The notes beneath the pieces were generated by a model. That model ran no database searches. It saw only the letters and a program-made list of their open reading frames with translations, and was not told the DNA's origin. A stretch of DNA of 36,070 bases from assembly GCA_937888635.1 (NCBI GenBank), contig CALARG010000060.1, forward strand, positions 1 to 36,070, written 5' to 3'. Shown here one piece after another: positions 7,430 through 14,942 of this stretch. Both the position numbers and the translations under genes were made by a program. Position 1 is the first letter of the stretch; each line of letters starts with the position of its first letter. This DNA comes from an uncultured Alphaproteobacteria bacterium (GTDB taxonomy: Bacteria > Pseudomonadota > Alphaproteobacteria > Rs-D84).

Positions 7430-8506
7430 TTAGAACAGATATTTGAAATTTAGTCCGCCGGTCCAGCCGCTGTGGCTGCCTTCGCGACGGCCGATGTTTG
7501 CGCGCAGGGTTATGTGGCCAACTGATTTTTCCAGGGAAATTCCGTATTCTGTAAAGTTATCATAATTCAATGTGTCAACGGCGGTGTCGTTAACGGTGAT
7601 GTCGCCATTGTGGGTGAAAATCATAACATGTCGTACATCCAGTGCGCCGTACCAGTTGTTGCCGATATGCTTGATTGCGCGGAATGTTGGTGTGACCTCA
7701 AACATATTGAATGCGTCGTTTGTTATAATGTCGCCAGATGCAGATGTATAGTTTTCTGATTTAATCCATGTGTAGCCGGCCTGGATTGATGGTTGCAGGG
7801 TGAATGTGTTGTCCATTGCGATGTTGTATGCAATATTTGCGGTTCCTGCAATCCAGAATGTTGTGTGTTCATCTGTGCCAAATATGGTGTCGGTTGTGTT
7901 ATCAACAACGCCGCCGTTAATCGTGCTGGATATATTAAAGTTCCGGGTTGCGTATTTGTTGTATATGCCAAAGAATCCGCCTTGGGCGTTGGTGTCTATG
8001 TCTTGGTTGGTCAGGTTGCCATCAATGTATCCGGTATAAATCCCCCAGGCAGTGCGGCCGTATTTAAAGTGGGTTTCGCCACTGGTTATGCCGCCCATAT
8101 ATAAATCAAAATCTGAATCCAGGCGCGACAGTTCGTCAAACTTTGTGTCGTTGCCCAGGTGTTGCCAATTAAACCATACATTGTTTAATGTTTTGCGTGC
8201 GTTTGCGTAATCGCCGCCGCTGCGCCCGTCATCGTTGAACTCGCCGTACAAGGACATTTCGCCGTACATAGGTGCATGACCGTATGTTGTTTTGGGGTCT
8301 TCGGTCGGCATTGCGGGCAGGGCGGTTTTGGTTCCGGTGTCAATTGACATTGGGCCGGTAAATGACGCAAAAGCCGTTTGTGCAATTGTGTGCTGTAATA
8401 CGGCGGTATTATGCGCAGATATGTTGTTTGCATAAATATGTGTCGCGTTGGCGTTACCAATGCATGCGATTGTGCCTAATAGGGTTAAAATGGGTAAGTG
8501 TTTCAT
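7430..8506 (-). CDS. Outer-membrane beta-barrel protein (autotransporter beta-domain-like)
   Basis: 358 residues with a signal peptide (MKHLPILTLLGTIACIGNANA, cleavage after ANA). The C-terminal part, from about residue 95, is a series of alternating amphipathic strands (GEMSLYGEF, FDLYMGGITSG, TAWGIYTGYIDG, GYTWIKSEN, WYGALDVRHVMIF, TEYGISLEKSVGHITLRANIGRREG) and ends in Phe (LNFKYLF), the usual signal for Bam-assisted insertion. The passenger-like stretch before it is short, so it is either an autotransporter barrel without a large passenger or a small porin-like barrel. GAGAG precedes the start, and a TATAAT box is at 8548-8553. It is divergent from aroK. The Asn/Thr-rich composition is typical of this strand in the window. 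Confidence 0.75.
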   Translation of the reverse strand: MKHLPILTLLGTIACIGNANATHIYANNISAHNTAVLQHTIAQTAFASFTGPMSIDTGTKTALPAMPTEDPKTTYGHAPMYGEMSLYGEFNDDGRSGGDYANARKTLNNVWFNWQHLGNDTKFDELSRLDSDFDLYMGGITSGETHFKYGRTAWGIYTGYIDGNLTNQDIDTNAQGGFFGIYNKYATRNFNISSTINGGVVDNTTDTIFGTDEHTTFWIAGTANIAYNIAMDNTFTLQPSIQAGYTWIKSENYTSASGDIITNDAFNMFEVTPTFRAIKHIGNNWYGALDVRHVMIFTHNGDITVNDTAVDTLNYDNFTEYGISLEKSVGHITLRANIGRREGSHSGWTGGLNFKYLF

Positions 8507-8547
8507 TTCTTTTTCTCTCTGCTGTTTTTTATTCCTTGCTGTCTGTT

Positions 8548-8553
8548 ATTATA
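8548..8553 (-). promoter_or_regulatory. -10 box for the beta-barrel gene
   Basis: On the - strand this reads GCTATAATAAC, with TATAAT 41 nt before the start codon at 8506. The spacing leaves a leader that includes GAGAG near the start. Confidence 0.5.
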
Positions 8554-8595
8554 GCATAAATTCCCATGTGAAAAAAGTCGTTTAAGTATTTTTTA

Positions 8596-8623
8596 TTGTT
8601 TATTGGTGTTTTTTTGATATGAT
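8596..8623 (+). promoter_or_regulatory. Promoter of aroK
   Basis: TTGTTT (8596-8601), a 16 nt spacer and TATGAT (8618-8623) predict a transcription start near 8630. This lies downstream of the first possible ATG (8619) and just before the second (8634), so it supports the second start and a nearly leaderless message. Confidence 0.5.
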
Positions 8624-8633
8624 AAATATCATT

Positions 8634-9203
8634 ATGACAGATAAAATTATTGAAAATGAAGAATTTATAGATCGGCCTGTGGTTATGGTGGGGCTGATGG
8701 GGGCGGGTAAAACCAGTGTTGGGCGCGCGTTGGCGCGACGGTTGGGGATTCCGTTTGTGGATTCTGATAAAGAGATTGAGGCGGCGGCAGGCTGCAGTGT
8801 TGTTGATATCTTTGCAATGTATGGCGAAGAAGAGTTTCGGCGTGTTGAACAGCGGGTTATTGAACGTTTGCTGGACACGCCACCGGCGTTAAAGGTTATT
8901 TCTACGGGCGAGGGGGCCTTTATCACGCCTGCAATTCGGCAGATGATGCAGGAGCGGGCATTGACGGTATGGCTGCGGGCAGATTTGGATTTGCTGGTAA
9001 AACGCACCAGAAGTCGCGATACGCGTCCACAGTTGCTAAATACGGACAGTCGGAAAATCTTGGCTCAGTTGATAGATGAGCGCTATAATACCTATGCGAT
9101 GGCGGATATTGTGGTTCAGACCCGGGACGAGAATTTGCGTAAAACATTGGGCAAGGTTTTGCGTGCAATAGAAGATTATTCTAATAAACAAGAAAAGGAG
9201 TAA
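8634..9203 (+). CDS. aroK: Shikimate kinase
   Basis: Phosphorylates shikimate with ATP in the chorismate pathway. 189 residues with P-loop GLMGAGKTS (residues 20-28), DSD after strand 2 (substrate/Mg site), EEEFRRVEQ, and the R-rich lid RTRSRDTRPQLL. The shikimate-binding glycine motif usually reads GGG; here it is TGEGAF with Glu at residue 93, one base change from Gly. I prefer the ATG at 8634 over 8619 because the -10 box covers the earlier codon and neither has a ribosome site; the earlier one would add MINII. mscL follows 3 nt later. In many Alphaproteobacteria aroK sits beside aroB; aroB is not here. Confidence 0.9.
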   Translation: MTDKIIENEEFIDRPVVMVGLMGAGKTSVGRALARRLGIPFVDSDKEIEAAAGCSVVDIFAMYGEEEFRRVEQRVIERLLDTPPALKVISTGEGAFITPAIRQMMQERALTVWLRADLDLLVKRTRSRDTRPQLLNTDSRKILAQLIDERYNTYAMADIVVQTRDENLRKTLGKVLRAIEDYSNKQEKE

Positions 9204-9206
9204 AAA

Positions 9207-9776
9207 ATGGCAAAAAAGAATAATATATTTAAAGAATTTAGTACTTTTGTTCAGCGTGGAAATGCGATAGACATGGCGGTCGGTATCATTGTCGGTAGTG
9301 TTATGACCGGGGTGGTAAATTCACTGGTAAAAGATGTTATTATGCCGCCGATTGGGTTGCTGATAGGTGGGGTTGATTTTTCACAGTGGTTCTTTGTGTT
9401 AAGTAATCCGTCGGGCGGTCACTATGAAACGATTGCTGCGGCCCAGGCGGCGGGTGCAACAACCCTGAATATGGGTATATTTTTAAATTCTGTGGTCAGT
9501 TTCTTTATCACGATGTTTGCGATATTCTTGTTTGTGCGCACGATGAACAAAATGCGCGATAAGAAGCCTGCAAATACGCACGCGTGCCCATATTGCAAAT
9601 CAATCATTAATAATGCGGCGACAAAATGCGCGTTTTGCTGTTCGGATGTAGAGCCGGTTGAAACGGGGGCGGTTGTGGAAAGCGATTTGAAGAAAGGTCT
9701 GAAAGGCTTAAAGAAAGTTGCGACAAATGTTGCAAGTGATTCTTTGAAGAAAATCAAAAAAATTACAAAGGCTTAA
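9207..9776 (+). CDS. mscL: Large-conductance mechanosensitive channel with zinc-ribbon tail
   Basis: MscL opens under membrane tension to release solutes on hypo-osmotic shock. Residues 1-118 are a standard MscL: N-terminal amphipathic helix (FKEFSTFVQRGNAIDMAVGIIVG), TM1 to about residue 45 and TM2 at 88-112, ending RTMNKMRD. At 189 residues it is about 50 longer than usual. The tail has CPYC...CAFC (Cys 127, 130, 141, 144), a zinc-ribbon pattern, then a Lys-rich amphipathic segment. Similar tails occur in some other MscL proteins as far as I recall; their role is unclear. AAGGAG precedes the ATG, 3 nt after aroK. The GGTAGGTGG hairpin downstream ends the operon. Confidence 0.93.
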   Translation: MAKKNNIFKEFSTFVQRGNAIDMAVGIIVGSVMTGVVNSLVKDVIMPPIGLLIGGVDFSQWFFVLSNPSGGHYETIAAAQAAGATTLNMGIFLNSVVSFFITMFAIFLFVRTMNKMRDKKPANTHACPYCKSIINNAATKCAFCCSDVEPVETGAVVESDLKKGLKGLKKVATNVASDSLKKIKKITKA

Positions 9777-9803
9777 GTCTGGTTTGTTGAAGATTTGTTT
9801 AAG

Positions 9804-9834
9804 GGTAGGTGGTGTCGCGCCATCTGCCTTTTTT
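9804..9834 (+). terminator. Intrinsic terminator after mscL
   Basis: GGTAGGTGG (9804-9812) pairs with CCATCTGCC (9820-9828), with two G:U pairs, followed by six T. Confidence 0.75.
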
Positions 9835-9860
9835 GTTATGGTTATGATGTGTTTTTGTGA

Positions 9861-9889
9861 TATAATGTTCTTGTTTAAATAAGGAGGGG
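9861..9889 (+). promoter_or_regulatory. Promoter and strong ribosome site of small membrane gene
   Basis: TGATATAATG carries TATAAT at 9861-9866. The leader then has AAGGAGGGG at 9881-9889, 4 nt before the ATG at 9894, the strongest Shine-Dalgarno match in the window. Together they support the 58-residue gene as real. Confidence 0.6.
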
Positions 9890-9893
9890 TGGT

Positions 9894-10070
9894 ATGGAAT
9901 TTTTTATGTTTGTTTTGTATTTTGTTTGTGTTGTTGTTTTTGCGTTGTGGGTTATTGCGTGGATTTCAATTCCGTTTAAGTTGGATAGAGTTAATAAAAA
10001 TTTAGAAGAGTTAAAAGAATTGTTGTCTGAAAAACTGGCGACAAAAAAGTCCAAAAAAACAGTGGGGTAG
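9894..10070 (+). CDS. Small single-pass membrane protein, 58 residues
   Basis: A small gene with its own -10 box and an excellent ribosome site. Residues 1-28 form a hydrophobic helix (MEFFMFVLYFVCVVVFALW and onward). After a Pro-containing bend (SIPFKLDR) comes a charged helix (NKNLEELKELLSEKLA) and a basic tail (KKSKK). This fits a protein anchored in the inner membrane with a cytoplasmic coiled-coil-like tail, perhaps a membrane-complex subunit, a regulator or a type I toxin-like peptide; nothing in the sequence decides. Codon positions look regular and the stop is followed by the gene-free region. Confidence 0.65.
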   Translation: MEFFMFVLYFVCVVVFALWVIAWISIPFKLDRVNKNLEELKELLSEKLATKKSKKTVG

Positions 10071-10108
10071 TGCTTCAATTGGGGATGGATATAAAAGGCG
10101 CATAATAT

Positions 10109-10158
10109 ATATTATGTATAGTTTATCATGCTGGCGCATGTAAACATATACATAATAT
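10109..10158. repeat. Long AT-rich hairpin with CATGC-TGGC-GCATG tip
   Basis: The arm 10109-10131 and the arm 10136-10158 are complementary over about 22 pairs with two single-base bulges, closing on a TGGC loop. The tip motif CATGCTGGCGCA recurs at 10184-10195 outside a hairpin of this size. There is no T-tract on either side, so it is not a standard terminator. Confidence 0.7.
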
Positions 10159-10410
10159 CCGGTGAAATCGTTGGGTGTTTAGGCATGCTGGCGCAACATT
10201 AATATATGATATTTTGTTATGGTGTGTTGCGCTCTGGTGCAGATGATTTGTTTTAGGCGTATGTTTATGTGTTCAGGTCGCTGAAAATCGTTGTGGTGCG
10301 GTTTGGATTTGTGTTGTTGTATGGTGGTTCTGTCTGATGCGAATGATTTTTTTGCTTGATGTGTATTTGTACGCTCTGGTCGTTGAAATTTTTATATTTG
10401 TTGGTTCTGT

Positions 10411-10439
10411 TTGTCTTTTGGGTTGTTTTCTGATATAAT
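10411..10439 (+). promoter_or_regulatory. Orphan promoter
   Basis: TTGTCT (10411-10416), a 17 nt spacer and TATAAT (10434-10439) make a good housekeeping-type promoter pointing into gene-free DNA. Nothing convincing is coded downstream on this strand before the convergent gene ending at 10778, so an RNA product is possible. Confidence 0.45.
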
Positions 10440-10739
10440 ATGCGTATCGTTTGGTTTGAATTTATATTTTTTTTATTGTGTTTGTCTGTGTTTCTTCGTG
10501 TGTATTTTTAAGTTAAAGTTTTGTGTTTAAAGTTGTGTATAATATTTTGTTATTAGATTTATAAATTTGTTTTGTGTCTGATGCGTTTGTGGTGATTTTG
10601 TGTGGCTTGGTTGTCTGGAAATATGGTAAAAATGCGAAAAAATGTGAAATTTGCCCTGCTCTGGTATCAAAAAAATGAAAAAATGGCGGATTTCTGCGGG
10701 TTTGCGGGTTTTTTTGTGTCAAAAAGGGCATTTTTTTGC

Positions 10740-10762
10740 AAAAAAATGCCCCAAAGTGGGGC
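10740..10762 (-). terminator. Intrinsic terminator of the Zn-ribbon orphan
   Basis: On the - strand GCCCC-ACTTT-GGGGC is followed by ATTTTTTT. The stem is 10748-10752/10758-10762 and the T-tract 10740-10746. The T-tract is also part of a second, perfect 26 nt palindrome at 10726-10751. Confidence 0.8.
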
Positions 10763-10777
10763 GGGTGTTTGCTGCGG

Positions 10778-11599
10778 TTATCGTTTACGGGTAAATTCTA
10801 TGAATTTGGCGCGTTGTGCCAAATATTGGTCAATTTCTAATGCGATTGCGTTTTGTGTTGTTTTAAACATTGGGGTGAATATTTGGTTGTCTTTCCAGGT
10901 TTTTTGCCATTCGCGTAAATTGTATTTTACAAAGGATATTATTTCGTTTGGTGCAGCGTGGGCATAGTTATTGAATGTGTTTGCACAGGCGGCGGAAATC
11001 CTGGCCTGGTCGCAGGGGTTGTCAAAGCCGGCGGCGTCAATTGTTGGAATTTGTTTGTTGTATATTTGTTGGTTTATATAATCGGTCGCATAGTAGATAT
11101 CTGGATCGGCAGGACCAAATTCGTATGCGTGCCATTGGATGGACTTTAACGGTGAATCTGTGGGGATTTGCGTGTATTTTTGTTCCAGTGATTGATATTC
11201 CAGCCACAGTAAATACAGCAATGCCATTGTTTTTTCGTTGTTGATTCGGCGTATGTCAATTGGTTGATGTATGATTTGATTTATCAGATATATCGCAGTT
11301 GTGACTTTGTCTGGCCATGCAGATTTTGCCGATTTTGCCAGGTGTGGCAATTGATATTTGTCGCACAGGCGGCATATGGTGCGCGCTTGTTCGGTTGCGA
11401 TGTCATAACTGGTCCAATCGGCGGTGTACATTTTGGCGCCGTTTTGGTTTGTGTATGAATCAATTTGTGTGCCGGCGATTGCAGGCTTGTACCGTTTATT
11501 TGCGTTTAGTGCGTCATTTGATACGGGTGTTAAATCGCAACGTTCGTTGCAACCGTCGCATTTTAAAATATTTGTGCGTTTGTTTTGTGAAAATGGCAT
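10778..11599 (-). CDS. Hypothetical protein with N-terminal zinc-ribbon cysteines
   Basis: 273 residues from the ATG at 11599 (MPFSQNKRTNILKCDGC). This start is preceded by AAAGGA and by a TATAAT box at 11622-11627; a longer frame upstream runs into the promoter. Cys14, Cys17 and Cys21 plus Cys76 and Cys79 (CDGC...C...CRLC) form a likely zinc site. The rest is predicted helical and rich in Tyr, Gln and Asn, with no membrane segment, signal peptide or catalytic motif I recognise. It stands alone, divergent from tlyA and ended by its own terminator. Function unknown; a DNA- or RNA-binding role is possible but unsupported. Confidence 0.7.
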   Translation of the reverse strand: MPFSQNKRTNILKCDGCNERCDLTPVSNDALNANKRYKPAIAGTQIDSYTNQNGAKMYTADWTSYDIATEQARTICRLCDKYQLPHLAKSAKSAWPDKVTTAIYLINQIIHQPIDIRRINNEKTMALLYLLWLEYQSLEQKYTQIPTDSPLKSIQWHAYEFGPADPDIYYATDYINQQIYNKQIPTIDAAGFDNPCDQARISAACANTFNNYAHAAPNEIISFVKYNLREWQKTWKDNQIFTPMFKTTQNAIALEIDQYLAQRAKFIEFTRKR

Positions 11600-11621
11600 G
11601 ACAAAAATCCTTTTTGGGTAT

Positions 11622-11627
11622 ATTATA
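11622..11627 (-). promoter_or_regulatory. -10 box for the Zn-ribbon orphan
   Basis: Reads TATAAT on the - strand, 22 nt before the start codon, leaving a leader with AAAGGA. It lies back to back with the tlyA promoter at 11652-11680. Confidence 0.5.
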
Positions 11628-11651
11628 TATATGAAAACATAATTTAGCAAG

Positions 11652-11680
11652 TTGATTTTTCTGTGTTTGTGGGGTATTAT
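11652..11680 (+). promoter_or_regulatory. tlyA promoter, probably leaderless
   Basis: TTGATT (11652-11657), exactly 17 nt, TATTAT (11675-11680), then 7 nt to the ATG at 11688. The expected transcription start coincides with the start codon, and there is no Shine-Dalgarno sequence. Confidence 0.6.
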
Positions 11681-11687
11681 CAATCTT

Positions 11688-12398
11688 ATGAGATTAGATC
11701 AAGCGTTGGTTTTGCAGAATTTTTACCCCAGTCGCGCCAAGGCCGTAGCGGCAATTGACGCGGGGCTGGTGACTGTGAACGGTGTGATTGCCAGAAAGCC
11801 CAGTCAGGTGGTTGCGGAATCAGATGTGATTGCGGGTGGTGCGTTGCCCTATTCCAGTGGTCGTGGCAGTTTAAAGTTGGCGCATGCGTTGCAATGTTTT
11901 AAAATTAGTCCGCAATCCAAGGTTTGTTTGGATGTTGGGGCCAGTACGGGTGGCTTTACCGAGGTTTTGTTAAATAATGGTGCGTCGCGTGTATATGCGG
12001 TGGATGTCGGGACAAATCAATTAATCCCTGAATTGCGTGCTAATCCGCGTGTTGTGTCGCTGGAACAGACGGATATTCGCGCCCTGCCCGTGCAGTCGGT
12101 GGTGGATTTGATTGTGATTGATGTGTCGTTTGTGTCGCTGACTAATATTATAGAGGCGTTGTGTCCGTGGGGCGCGAAAAATATAATTGCGTTGATTAAA
12201 CCACAGTTTGAGGTTCCGCGCGATGTTGCTGCAAAGCACAATGGCGTTATAAAATCAGCGGATTGGCACGATTGGGCAATTAAGCAGGTTGTGGAATCCT
12301 TTGCCGGGTTTGGATTTCGGCTGTGTGGGATTACAGAATCACCGGTCAAGGGTGGCAGTGGTAATACCGAATTCTTGGCGTGTTTTGAAATGAAATAA
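11688..12398 (+). CDS. tlyA: TlyA-family rRNA 2'-O-methyltransferase
   Basis: A 236-residue protein with an N-terminal S4 RNA-binding domain (RLDQALVLQNFYPSRAKAVAAIDAGLVTVNG) and an FtsJ-type SAM methyltransferase domain (motif I CLDVGASTGGFTEVLLNNGA, then VYAVDVGTNQL; later DLIVIDVSFVSL and ALIKPQFEV). The family 2'-O-methylates rRNA (16S and/or 23S, depending on type); older annotations call it hemolysin. The start at 11688 begins the S4 domain exactly and follows a consensus-spaced promoter with no leader; the frame upstream has no family match. leuS follows 78 nt later on the same strand. Confidence 0.92.
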   Translation: MRLDQALVLQNFYPSRAKAVAAIDAGLVTVNGVIARKPSQVVAESDVIAGGALPYSSGRGSLKLAHALQCFKISPQSKVCLDVGASTGGFTEVLLNNGASRVYAVDVGTNQLIPELRANPRVVSLEQTDIRALPVQSVVDLIVIDVSFVSLTNIIEALCPWGAKNIIALIKPQFEVPRDVAAKHNGVIKSADWHDWAIKQVVESFAGFGFRLCGITESPVKGGSGNTEFLACFEMK

Positions 12399-12476
12399 TA
12401 AATTAAATTTACCTTGAAATTGGGTGGTGTCAGCGGTAAAATTCGCCCAGTTATTATAAAACAACAGGATATGGAC

Positions 12477-14873
12477 ATGGCAGACGATATTAAAAAAATT
12501 CATGAACGCGAAGCAAAGTGGCAGAAAAAATGGCGTGAAGCGCGCGCATTTGTGCCAAAAAACGATGGGGAAAAACCAAAGTATTATAATTTGATTGAAT
12601 TTCCGTTTCCGTCGGGTTCGGGGTTGCATGTTGGACATATGTTGCCGTATACGGGTATGGATGTTCTGGCGCGTTGGCGTCGTATGCGTGGTTTTGATGT
12701 CTTGTTCCCAATTGGGTATGATTCTATGGGGATTTCGTCTGAAAACTATGCGACGAAAATAGGTAAACACCCCAGTGAAAGTGTTGCGGAATTAATCAAG
12801 ATTTTTGAACGTGATATTGATATTATGGGACTGTCATTTGACCCAGAATCAAAGGTGTCTACATCCGATCCAGAATTTATTAAATGGACACAATGGATGT
12901 TTATTCAATTTTTTAAGGCGGGATTGGCCTATAAGTCTGAATTGCCGATGAATTGGTGCCCGGCATGTAAAACAAATCTGACCAATGAAGAATTGGAAGA
13001 TGGTTGCTGTGAACGCTGTCATGGGCCAGTTGAAAAGAAAATGAAATTGCAGTGGAATTTAGCAATTACCAAGTATGCAGACCGACTGATTGATGATTTA
13101 GAACATGTTGACTATCCAGAGCGTGTAAAAACCGAGCAGATTAATTGGATTGGTCGTTCGTATGGTGCGGATGTTGATTTTATGGTCGGCGAAGACAAGA
13201 TGACAGTTTATACAACGCGTGTTGATACAATCTTTGGTGTGACGTTCTGTGTAATCGCGCCAGAGCATGCGTTGGTGAAAAAATGGTTGGATGAAGGCAA
13301 GATTTTGAATGTGGATTCGGTTAATGAATATATCGCTGCGGCACGTGCAAAGTCAGATATTGAACGTACTGATGTGACCAAGGATAAAACAGGTGTTCGT
13401 CTGGAAGGGGTTATGGCCAAAAACCCGTTTAATGGTCGTGAAATCCCGGTCTTTATTTCAGACTATGTCTTGGCGGATTATGGGTTTGGGGCGATTATGG
13501 CGGTGCCGGCGCATGATGGGCGCGATTGGGACTTTTCCAAGAAGTTCGGTCTGGATATTATCTCGGTTTTATCAGGGGGCGAGCCTGATAAGGTATGGGA
13601 AGGCGATGGCGCGCATATTAATTCAGATTTTCTGGACGGTATGGGCAAAGAAGATGCAATTGCCGCTGCGATTAAATATGGTACAGAACATGGATTTGCG
13701 CGTGGTACAACCAAATATAAGTTAAAGGATTGGGGTTTTTCACGCCAGATGTACTGGGGCGAGCCTATTCCATTGGTGTATTGTGAAAAATGCGGTTGGC
13801 AGCCGGTTGATGAATCTGAATTGCCGTTGATGCAACCATATATGGCGGATTATCGCCCAACAGATGATGGTGAAGGGCCATTGGCGCGCGCAACAGATTG
13901 GGTTAATACAACATGCCCAAAATGTGGCGCGGTGGCAAAACGCGAAACAGATACTATGCCACAGTGGGCGGGGTCTTCGTGGTATTTTATGCGCTATTTG
14001 GATTCAAAGAATAATGATGCGTTTTGTTCGCGTGCACAATTGGATAAATGGATGCCAGTTAATCATTACAATGGCGGGATGGAACATACGACACGTCATT
14101 TGCTGTATTCGCGTTTCTGGTATAAAGCGTTGGCTGATTTAGGATATGTTCCAGGTGTTGAACCGTATATGAAGCGTACCAGTAATGGTTTGATTATGGC
14201 GGCAGACGGGTCCAAGATGTCAAAATCACGTGGTAATACAGTGCCAAGTTCTGATGTCGTTGCGCGCAGTGGCGCGGATGCGTGTCGTATGGCGATATTG
14301 TATCTGGGGCCATGGGAACAAAGTGCAAATTGGTCCGAAGATACTTTGCGTGGTGTGGAGCGTTTCTTGAAACGCGTTGAAGGGCTGTCAGATAATTTGA
14401 CCGATGACGCCATGAGTGCGGATCAGGAAAGACTGGTTCATAAACTGATTGCAGATGCGACGGATCGTCTGGAAAATATGAAATTTAATACAACGATTTC
14501 TGCAATGATGGAATATATCAACGCGTTCCCAGGTGGTAAAATGCCACGCGTGGCGTATGAAACATTGTTGCAGGTGTTAAATCCATTTGCGCCACATTTG
14601 ACCGAAGAGATGTGGGAAAAAATTGGGCATAACGAAATGTTAGTGTTCACGCCATGGCCAACATTTGACCCGGCAAAACTGGTTGAAACATCAATGACAA
14701 TTGTTGTGTCGGTCAATGGCAAGCGTGCGGCAGACTTTACCCTGCCCGCCGACAGTGACGAGGCCACAATCGTTGCCGCCGCCAAAGATGCCGCAGGCGC
14801 GAAATTGGATGGAAAAACAATAATCAAAACGATTGTGGTGCCAAAGAAGTTAGTTAACTTTGTTGTAAAATAA
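12477..14873 (+). CDS. leuS: Leucyl-tRNA synthetase
   Basis: Class I aminoacyl-tRNA synthetase that charges tRNA-Leu and edits mischarged products. 798 residues: HIGH motif as HVGH (in PFPSGSGLHVGHM, about residues 44-54), a Cys-rich zinc-like insert (CPACKTNL...CCERCHG), the CP1 editing domain with TTRVDTIFG and AVPAHDGRD, a second CPKCG near the leucine-specific region, KMSKS in ADGSKMSKSRGNTV (about residue 578), and anticodon-binding and C-terminal domains. I start at 12477 (MADDIKK) because AGGA ends 7-8 nt upstream. ATG 12471 would add MD. It is slightly shorter than the usual 820-870. Two tRNA-Leu genes lie at 23684-23953. Confidence 0.95.
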   Translation: MADDIKKIHEREAKWQKKWREARAFVPKNDGEKPKYYNLIEFPFPSGSGLHVGHMLPYTGMDVLARWRRMRGFDVLFPIGYDSMGISSENYATKIGKHPSESVAELIKIFERDIDIMGLSFDPESKVSTSDPEFIKWTQWMFIQFFKAGLAYKSELPMNWCPACKTNLTNEELEDGCCERCHGPVEKKMKLQWNLAITKYADRLIDDLEHVDYPERVKTEQINWIGRSYGADVDFMVGEDKMTVYTTRVDTIFGVTFCVIAPEHALVKKWLDEGKILNVDSVNEYIAAARAKSDIERTDVTKDKTGVRLEGVMAKNPFNGREIPVFISDYVLADYGFGAIMAVPAHDGRDWDFSKKFGLDIISVLSGGEPDKVWEGDGAHINSDFLDGMGKEDAIAAAIKYGTEHGFARGTTKYKLKDWGFSRQMYWGEPIPLVYCEKCGWQPVDESELPLMQPYMADYRPTDDGEGPLARATDWVNTTCPKCGAVAKRETDTMPQWAGSSWYFMRYLDSKNNDAFCSRAQLDKWMPVNHYNGGMEHTTRHLLYSRFWYKALADLGYVPGVEPYMKRTSNGLIMAADGSKMSKSRGNTVPSSDVVARSGADACRMAILYLGPWEQSANWSEDTLRGVERFLKRVEGLSDNLTDDAMSADQERLVHKLIADATDRLENMKFNTTISAMMEYINAFPGGKMPRVAYETLLQVLNPFAPHLTEEMWEKIGHNEMLVFTPWPTFDPAKLVETSMTIVVSVNGKRAADFTLPADSDEATIVAAAKDAAGAKLDGKTIIKTIVVPKKLVNFVVK

Positions 14874-14896
14874 AATCTAATGGCATATCTGCACTT

Positions 14897-14942
14897 AAAC
14901 CCACAACCTTATGTAGCGTCTGTACACTGCGGTTGCGGGTTT
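14897..14942 (+). repeat. Long stem-loop after leuS
   Basis: AAACCC-A-CAACC (14897-14908) pairs with GGTTG-C-GGGTTT (14931-14942) with one mismatch, enclosing a smaller hairpin GTAG-c-GT/AC-a-CTGC (14913-14930). It has no T-tract, so it may be an mRNA 3' stabiliser or a processing site. It overlaps copy 1 of the duplicated element. Confidence 0.65.

Larger units (their letters stand above)
10071..10777. other. 700 bp gene-free region with hairpins and repeats
   Basis: No convincing gene on either strand. It holds a perfect 16 nt palindrome (10101-10116), a 50 nt near-perfect hairpin (10109-10158), two copies of CATGCTGGCGCA (10128-10139 and 10184-10195), and an inverted repeat GCGCAACA/TGTTGCGC (10191-10198/10225-10232). 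Two diverged copies of a roughly 65 nt unit (about 10233-10296 and 10332-10400) each read CTG(G/A)TGC(A)GATGATTT... and end GGTCG(C/T)TGAAA. An orphan promoter is at 10411-10439. The right end is the terminator of the - strand gene. It could hold an unrecognised sRNA or a decayed element. Confidence 0.5.

Noticed and set aside
10440..10511. 23-codon hydrophobic frame starting right after the orphan -10 box
   Set aside because: Its ATG lies upstream of the expected transcription start, there is no ribosome site, and the T-rich DNA makes hydrophobic codons by chance.
10513..10731. 72-codon - strand frame in the gene-free region
   Set aside because: Low-complexity composition, no ribosome site, and it begins inside the terminator of the upstream gene.
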